DNA of 12,458 bases from Kalaharituber pfeilii (Eukaryota > Ascomycota > Pezizomycetes > Pezizales > Pezizaceae), in assembly GCA_015179045.1 (NCBI GenBank), contig WHUZ01000316.1, positions 1 through 12,458 on the forward strand, written 5' to 3'. The translations under genes and the position numbers were made by a program. The first letter of the stretch is position 1. The number at the start of each line of letters is the position of its first letter. Below the pieces are notes generated by a model that ran no database searches, was not told the DNA's origin, and saw nothing but the letters and a program-made list of their open reading frames with translations. This document shows, one piece after another, positions 7,740-12,458 of the stretch.

Positions 7740-7933
7740 CAAGAAAGGAAGTGGTAGAATCGGCAGCCCTAAGAAAAGGACAATGACCAAGCAAAGCCCA
7801 AGAAAGAAGATAAAGAGGCAGTAAATGCTCTGAAGTTACACTTCTTCTGGCCCAAAAAGAAAAGAATAGACAAAAGCCACCTCAAGATATAGGCTGTGGA
7901 CGTATCTGAGAAGATTACCGAGTTGTCTGATTC

Positions 7934-7943
7934 GGAAAACTAG
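7934..7943 (+). promoter_or_regulatory. Candidate -1 frameshift site between gag and protease
   Basis: In the gag frame the heptamer G GAA AAC at 7934-7940 is followed at once by TAG. The -1 frame is open from 7931 and leads into the protease active-site region at 8042. The A-site codon AAC can re-pair perfectly as AAA after a -1 slip; the P-site pairing is imperfect. It may simply be an indel in a decayed element. Confidence 0.3.
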
Positions 7944-8378
7944 GAGGGGACCCTGCTCAGCCTGGTAGGACCCCCCGTCACAGTGACCTTCTTAGTTGTA
8001 AGATAAAATTCAAGACTGGGAGCACTGTTAGAGCTATTGTGGATTGTACGGCTTCGGCATTAATTGTTTCTTTAGTACTGAGTGAGGAATTAGGATTGAG
8101 GCTACAAGCAAGGTGATGGTTCTCTCCTCTCCAGTAGTTCCTTTATTGTGAACACCTTGTTTTCATTCTCTAGTATTCCAGTTCCAGATTCCGTCTCCTC
8201 TACTCTGGATTATGTGCATTCTATTAGCATTCTAGGAAAATCTGATAAGGTATCTATTAACTTTGCTTCTTCTGTCTTGACTTCCCCATCAGGTAACATT
8301 GGAAAGGAATTTGTTTTCAACTTTAATGCTAAAGTCATAGATATTGATAATAGGGAGTGTATTATTGGTTTGTACTAG
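7944..8378 (+). pseudogene. Retropepsin-like protease, copy B, frameshifted
   Basis: The frame with codon 8042 shows an aspartic-protease N-terminal half: LLSCKIKFKTGSTVRAIVD, then CTASALIVS and LVLSEELGLRL, matching the V-D-(S/T/C)-G-A-(S/T)...LGL pattern. The glycine after the active-site pair is replaced by Thr (ACG at 8048), so activity is unlikely. Coding then moves to the frame of 8100-8378 (GDGSLLSSSSFIV and so on), implying an indel around 8095-8112. The C-terminal part, FVFNFNAKVIDIDNRECIIGL, is shared with the left end of copy A (from about 107). Confidence 0.7.
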
Positions 8379-8702
8379 CTGAAAGAAAATGGTTTTTTTG
8401 TTGATTACATTAATGGCATTTTAAAACATGGTATATTTGATGTCCCTTATACCCATATTGATCTACCTTCTGTTTCTATTCTTTCTGAAGATATTGACAC
8501 CCTTGAGGAGGATGATATTCTGTTGTAACTTGATGTATACAAACATTACTCATGATACTGTCATGTTTTCTTAGAGGAATAGACATGCTGTCTATCTCCA
8601 CACCAAAGCTGGGACCATGAAATCTTGTTTGAGAATCCAAATATGAAGCCTCCCTATAGTCTGATCTAAAAAATGACCTGGTAAGAAGATGAGGTCCTTT
8701 AG

Positions 8703-9440
8703 AGGTATATCGATGAACACCTATCAACAGGAAAGATACAAAGGTTAAGGTTGAAGGCAGCTTCACTAATCCTTTTCATGTAGAAGAAAGATAGGTCGCT
8801 CCGACTGTGTGTCGACTATAGGGCATAGAACAAATTGACTATTTCGAATAAATACCCTTTGCTCTTAATGTTGGAACTCCTGAAGAAGACCCAAGGTGGT
8901 AAATGGTTCACCAAGCTGGACCTCAAAAACAGCTACAACCTCATATGAATTAAGACAGGTGACAAATAGAAGACGGCCTTCAAAATATCTAAAGGTCTAT
9001 TCGAGTACACAGTCATGCTATTTGGACTCATCAATGCACCCGCTTCCTTCTAGGCAATGATAGATGAGATCCTCACTAGTATTAATAGAGTTGTTTGGTA
9101 CCTAAATAACATTTTAATTTATGGAGGCAAAACTAAACGAGACCACTAAAGAATAGTAGAAAAAGTACTCACTGAATTGAATGAACATGGACTCATGGTC
9201 AACTTAGCCAAGTGTGAGTTCTATGTACATGAAACCATATTCCTTAATCATTTGGTTAATAGCCTTGAGATTAAGATAAACTCAGCCAAACTCTCTACTA
9301 TTTATAACTGACCAAAGCTGACAAAGAAAAAAGAGGTGCAAGCCTTTCTAGGCTTTGCCAACTACTACCGCCGATTCATATTGAATTACTCCATTATAAC
9401 TCGACTGCTTACACTCTTGACTGGAAACATACTCTTCTCA
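8703..9440 (+). pseudogene. Reverse transcriptase domain, copy B
   Basis: The motif-A Asp is present in [13 protein letters not shown]; motif B reads TVMLFGLINAPASF and then stops at 9051, as in copy A. The YxDD box at 9099-9110 reads Tyr-Leu-Asn-Asn, so both catalytic aspartates are lost. Stops at 8781, 8826, 8946, 8967, 9051, 9147 and 9309 interrupt it. Confidence 0.86.
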
Positions 9441-9524
9441 TAGGGAGCAGAGTAGCAAGCTGCTTTCAAGGAACTTAAAGATAAGTTTATGAATACTCTC
9501 ATGCTGCGACAGTTCAATTGATCT

Positions 9525-9905
9525 CTGCCTACAATTGTAGAAACTGACTACTCTCACCAAGTACTCACCAGTGTCTTAAGCCAGTACCATACTAAGGATA
9601 GAACTATGACCCTTCACTCATGCGATTACCACTCCTAAATACTGACCCCTACTGAACAAAACTATTCTATCCATGACAAGGAATTACTAGCAATCTTTGA
9701 TTGCTTATATAAGAAATGAAGAATAGAATTGCTAGAAATCAAGTTCACTATCTTTACTGACCATTACGTACTAAAGGCCTTCACTACCAAACAATGTCTC
9801 AACAGCCGGCAAGCTAACTGGAGCCAAAAACTCTCCGAATTTGACTACGACATTCAGTATAGTCTAGGAAAGCTTAACAGCAAAGTGGATACTCTTTCTC
9901 GACGA
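9525..9905 (+). pseudogene. RNase H domain and tether, copy B
   Basis: ETDYSHQVLTSVLSQ keeps the first Asp. HDKELLAIFDCL keeps the Glu, and TDHYVLKAF keeps the Asp (9759) that copy A has lost. The tether ends with two intact arginine codons (CGA CGA at 9900), which are stops in copy A. Stops at 9636 and 9717 break the domain. Confidence 0.84.
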
Positions 9906-9992
9906 ACTGATGATACTACCTCTGGCAGCATTGAACAACTATTTAAGGATAGGCAACTGCTGATTGATGAAGAGGCAGGTGAAGCAGAGGAT

Positions 9993-10825
9993 GTGTAGGC
10001 TGATATCTCTAGAGTTAACTATGATGAATAGGTAAGGAATAATAAAGGACTCCTTGTAGTACCTGAGCAATATCAACTGGAAGTATTATGACAGTGCTAT
10101 GATAGTAATATAGCTGGTCACTGGAGTATATACCAAACACAAGAACTCCTCTTTCGAAACTTCTACTGGGATGGCTGGAAAGACCAAGTGGCTAATTATA
10201 TCACCAGATGTGCTGCCTGCCTAAAGGCCAAAGCTGATCGAGATCTAAGGTAAACTAGACTTATGCCAATGCCTACTGGTACTAAGCCTTGGAAAGAGAT
10301 AGCTATAGACTTTATTAAAGAACTACCTGAATTTGAGGGTTTTAATGCTATTTTAGTTGTTACTAACCAGTTTACGAAGATGCAATGATATATACTGGCA
10401 AAAAGTATCTGAACAACTCGAGATGTTACTAATGTCTTCATCAATGACATCTTCAGGCAATTTAGTCTACCTTGCCATATTACTTTTGACTGTGGACCAT
10501 AGTTTGCCTTAGCCCTCTGGAAAGAAGTAATCTTGAAACTCGATATAGGACTCCAACTTAGTACTGCGCACTATCCCCAGACTGATAGACTCTCTGAACG
10601 AGCGATATAGACTCTCAAACAGTATCTTTATATCTACTGCTATGACCGACAGAACTGATGGGTAATTTGGCTACTTCTAGCCAAATTTGCTTACAATTCT
10701 ACTACTACTTCAACCTATAGTTACAGTCCTTTTCATTCTTTATATAGATTTGATTCTAAAGTCATTCACTTTTCGGACGACAACACCTATGCCTCCCCAG
10801 CAGCTGAAGACTGGCTGGATAGATT
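9993..10825 (+). pseudogene. Integrase, copy B
   Basis: The zinc domain has lost its second His (TAC at 10131, where copy A has CAC at 1946), but the C-X2-C pair remains (10209-10220). In the core the first Asp is present (GAC at 10308), unlike copy A, and the second Asp (10488) and Glu (10596) keep the 35-residue spacing. Stops at 9996, 10029, 10089, 10251, 10386, 10410, 10500, 10608 and 10656 destroy the frame. Confidence 0.85.
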
Positions 10826-11150
10826 GACTATGGTATATACCCACATTGCTGATATACTAAAGAAGATAAACAATAGATAGTCGAATCTGTTTCTTAATAA
10901 AGTAAGAAAATTCTAAGTAAGAGATAAGGTTCTTATTGATCAAAGGAACTTAAAGGTTACTTCAGGAAATAATCAAATCCTGATTAACAAATACATTAGT
11001 TCCTACTCTATCTTAAGAGTTATCAATGACTGTACATATGAGGTCATTCTACTACAAGGTATGAGACTTCATAAAGTTATCCACGTCTCACTTCTGAAGC
11101 CTTTTTAAGAAAGACTTGAATCCCAGAAAATGGAAATTGATGATGATATT

Positions 11151-11348
11151 GAATTTTTCTTTGAGGTCGACTATATTATTGATTCGAAATGAATCAATAA
11201 GGTAGTAAAGTACTGAATCCGATAGCAAGGATATGGCGAAGACAAAGATACTTGAGAACCAATTGAGAACTTACAAAGATCCCTAAAATCTGTTAGAGAG
11301 TTCCATAACTGACATCTGAGAAAGCATCAAGACCCTATAGTCCAATAA
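11151..11348 (+). pseudogene. Chromodomain, copy B
   Basis: Same domain as 2966-3163. It has an EVDYIIDSK start, a KY-stop-IR-stop-QGYGEDKDT core and an LQRSLKSVREFHN helix. Stops lie at 11193, 11214, 11223, 11253 and 11310. The stop at 11214 is identical to 3029 in copy A, and that at 11310 lies at the codon of 3125. Confidence 0.8.
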
Positions 11349-11670
11349 GGCATCAATGGCTATTACCAAACTACTCAGATGATTTTTTGACATGAGTACC
11401 TTTTCCTCATGAAGAGATTTTTTCCATAGAGTTTTGATCTTCATTAAGATTTTTAATAGCTCACTGACAATGAATGAGTGCTCGAGACATACCAGTCTTA
11501 CCGTCGGCTATAGACGATCGAAAATCTGTGTGGGACCTGGTGTATACGGTATACCAATATGAGCATTAGCCTTTTGAACTCTTTGGGTCTAATTATATTG
11601 CTTACAATCATAGTTAGCTCTCGATTTTATTGATTATCACTCAGGATGAGTGACCTAGAATGGAGAGTAA
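11349..11670 (+). other. 3' untranslated stretch with polypurine tract, copy B
   Basis: Non-coding and matching 3164-3485 without net length change. The purine-rich tract GAATGGAGAG at 11658-11667 directly precedes the LTR. Confidence 0.6.
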
Positions 11671-11990
11671 TATTACAGCTAAGGTAAAACTTACCTGCAT
11701 AAGGGAACACTTACCCTAAACTGTTTATGAGACTAATGCTACTAGAGTGGCCTAATCACTTATAAGACTTGGCAAAAAGTTCTTTTTTGTTCGAATAGGA
11801 AAGTGCTAAGGAAGTGTGTGTCCTTATTTATAGTCTTTGACTTGTTAAGTACTTGGTGTATGTGCACATACATCAGTAACTACTTTTGTATATTTCTTTA
11901 TTATGATTATTAGCATTGTTGAATTATCATTTCTTTATTTGCTTACCTAGTCATATATGATATGCTCAGTCTATTTAAGCATAGGCAACA
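11671..11990 (+). repeat. 3' LTR of copy B, truncated to about 320 bp
   Basis: It begins TATTACAG and follows the other two LTRs through the TATA-like box at 11972-11979. Identity ends a few bases after CATAGG (11980-11985). The self-primer site, minisatellite and the right terminal CTGTAACA are missing. The break lies in U3, so the lost part is R, U5 and the target duplication. Confidence 0.88.
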
Positions 11991-12238
11991 TCAGCAACAA
12001 CGAAAATGCGTCCTGACATACGGGCGCAGTGTCATAATAATTGGATACGTCTCATACTTTAGTGCATCCCGACGCCTCACGAATTATGTCTGGCATCCCG
12101 ATGCCTCATGAATTATCTCTGGCGTCCCAATACTTCATGAATTATCCATAGCATCCTGACATATATATACTTTCATACTGTGTTATAGTACTAAATACTT
12201 GTTCTTGCACATTGGGATATCCAGTAATTGACAGATAA
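11991..12238. other. Non-coding junction sequence right of copy B
   Basis: No gene is recognised. It contains the 29-bp tandem repeat annotated separately. The sequence does not resemble the missing part of the LTR, so it is foreign to copy B. Confidence 0.5.
12064..12160. repeat. 29-bp tandem repeat, about 3.3 units
   Basis: Units start at 12064, 12093, 12122 and 12151 (partial). Each begins GCATCCCGA-like and contains CTCATGAATTAT. The units adjoin directly without spacers and differ mainly by C/T and G/A transitions. Origin unknown. Confidence 0.8.
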
Positions 12239-12458
12239 CTTCCTGAAAGCTCCCGACACATACGATGCTCTATGATTCATAATGGTAATAAGGGGTGGAA
12301 GGCAGCAGTAAAAAGGATGAAGTGGAAGATCCAGGAGGAGAAGAAGAAGTGCTGGAGGAAGTTCATAGAAGAGGAAGGGTATAGCGACCCATGGAGGGTG
12401 GTGAGGGTGGTGAAGGACCCTTTCAGAGGAAACGAGAGGATGGGAAGATTGAAAGATC
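12239..12458 (+). pseudogene. Fragment of a Tad-like LINE ORF2, between endonuclease and RT (partial)
   Basis: The frame is open from 12239 to the window end. From about 12290 it reads GWKAAVKRMKWKIQ, then a Lys/Glu-rich KKKCWRKFIEEEG stretch, then DPWRVVRVVKDPFRGNERMG. A basic helix with a CW-x-x-F(I/V) motif, followed by DPW(K/R)VVR, is typical of the linker between the apurinic endonuclease and reverse transcriptase of fungal Tad-clade non-LTR retrotransposons. The bases are G-rich and show no stops, unlike the rest of the window, so this piece may be younger or less mutated. The upstream part (12239-12280) may not belong to it. Confidence 0.55.

Larger units (their letters stand above)
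6286..7943 (+). pseudogene. gag: Degenerate gag of copy B
   Basis: Gag would form the particle shell and bind the RNA. The N-terminal part reads in the 6286 frame, with an acidic AYDYDNEDDNN stretch and a coiled-coil-like VEARIEAKQASADEADLWIE region to about 6672. Sequence then continues in another frame from about 6666 (LIDTLAGAFQSN), so there is an indel near 6670, or an independent start at ATG 6666. A Pro/Ser/Thr-rich linker follows (about 6840-7090), then a capsid-like domain (MELDNFF near 7107, through LLSGHPSCKRNWELWKEMA to about 7520) and a zinc knuckle. Many stops interrupt it. The final TAG at 7941 follows a possible slip site. No convincing start codon is seen. Confidence 0.75.
8379..11348 (+). 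pseudogene. pol: Degenerate pol of copy B (RT, RNase H, IN, chromodomain)
   Basis: All domains follow copy A at +8,185 in a single frame with no net indel. In-frame stops include 8376, 8526, 8553, 8580, 8667, 8682, 8700, 8781, 8826, 8946, 8967, 9051, 9147, 9309, 9441, 9453, 9519, 9636, 9717, 9996, 10029, 10089, 10251, 10386, 10410, 10500, 10608, 10656, 10878, 10914, 11106, 11193, 11214, 11223, 11253 and 11310. The terminator is TAA at 11346. Most stops replace TGG, CAG, CAA or CGA codons that copy A still has. The longest open piece is RNase H to pre-integrase (9720-9995). It is dead as a gene. Confidence 0.9.
5409..11990 (+). mobile_element. Copy B: nearly full-length Ty3/gypsy chromovirus
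   Basis: The order is 5' LTR, candidate primer binding site, gag with zinc knuckle, protease, RT, RNase H, integrase, chromodomain, polypurine tract, truncated 3' LTR. If the 3' LTR were 731 bp, the element would be about 6,993 bp. It is collinear with copy A at a constant offset of 8,185 over the shared part. It carries more in-frame stops in pol than copy A, and at least two reading-frame shifts in the gag and protease region. The right boundary is approximate (11985-11994), where LTR identity stops. Confidence 0.9.

Noticed and set aside
7600..7824. Basic, Lys/Arg-rich open frame
   Set aside because: It is a shadow of the gag frame that carries the zinc knuckle; no separate homology is seen.
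12064..12160. 29-bp repeats as a CRISPR array
   Set aside because: Units adjoin without spacers, and the context is a fungal transposon cluster.

Overview
This window looks like a transposon graveyard in a fungal nuclear genome. I see no intact host gene, no RNA gene and nothing bacterial. A filamentous ascomycete is the best guess. The element types (chromodomain Ty3/gypsy retrotransposons, a Plavaka-like DNA transposase, a Tad-like LINE) are typical of fungi. The decay is almost purely C-to-T/G-to-A with a CpA/TpG bias, as expected of repeat-induced point mutation (RIP).

Layout. (1) 1-~95: short flank or breakpoint sequence. (2) ~96-4216, copy A: the 3' part of a chromovirus, with the protease C-terminus, reverse transcriptase, RNase H, integrase and chromodomain (pol ends at 3163), a 3' non-coding stretch with a polypurine tract, and a complete 731-bp 3' LTR (3486-4216). 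(3) 4219-5166: degenerate C-terminal part of a Plavaka/DUF6830-like transposase, abutting the LTR of copy A, so copy A probably inserted into it. (4) 5167-5408: AT-rich non-coding DNA, including most of an imperfect 82-bp direct duplication that starts at 5159. (5) 5409-~11990, copy B of the same retrotransposon: complete 731-bp 5' LTR (5409-6139), gag, protease, full pol (ends 11348), polypurine tract, and a 3' LTR cut off after about 320 bp. (6) ~11991-12238: non-coding DNA with a 29-bp tandem repeat. (7) 12239-12458: fragment of a LINE ORF running off the window.

Copies A and B are collinear. The offset is 8,185 bases at position 106 and again at the 3' LTR start, so there is no net indel over about 3.4 kb although roughly one base in six differs. 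Each pol carries more than 20 in-frame stops, nine of them at homologous codons. Neither copy could make functional polyprotein.

The most informative mechanistic signal is a possible self-priming system of the Tf1/sushi type. Nine bases just after the 5' LTR are perfectly complementary to a site in the LTR about 40 bp downstream of a conserved TATA-like box, where the transcript should start. Other points of interest are a 33-bp minisatellite inside the LTR and a candidate -1 gag/pol frameshift site. All family calls come from reading translated motifs by eye; no database search was run.
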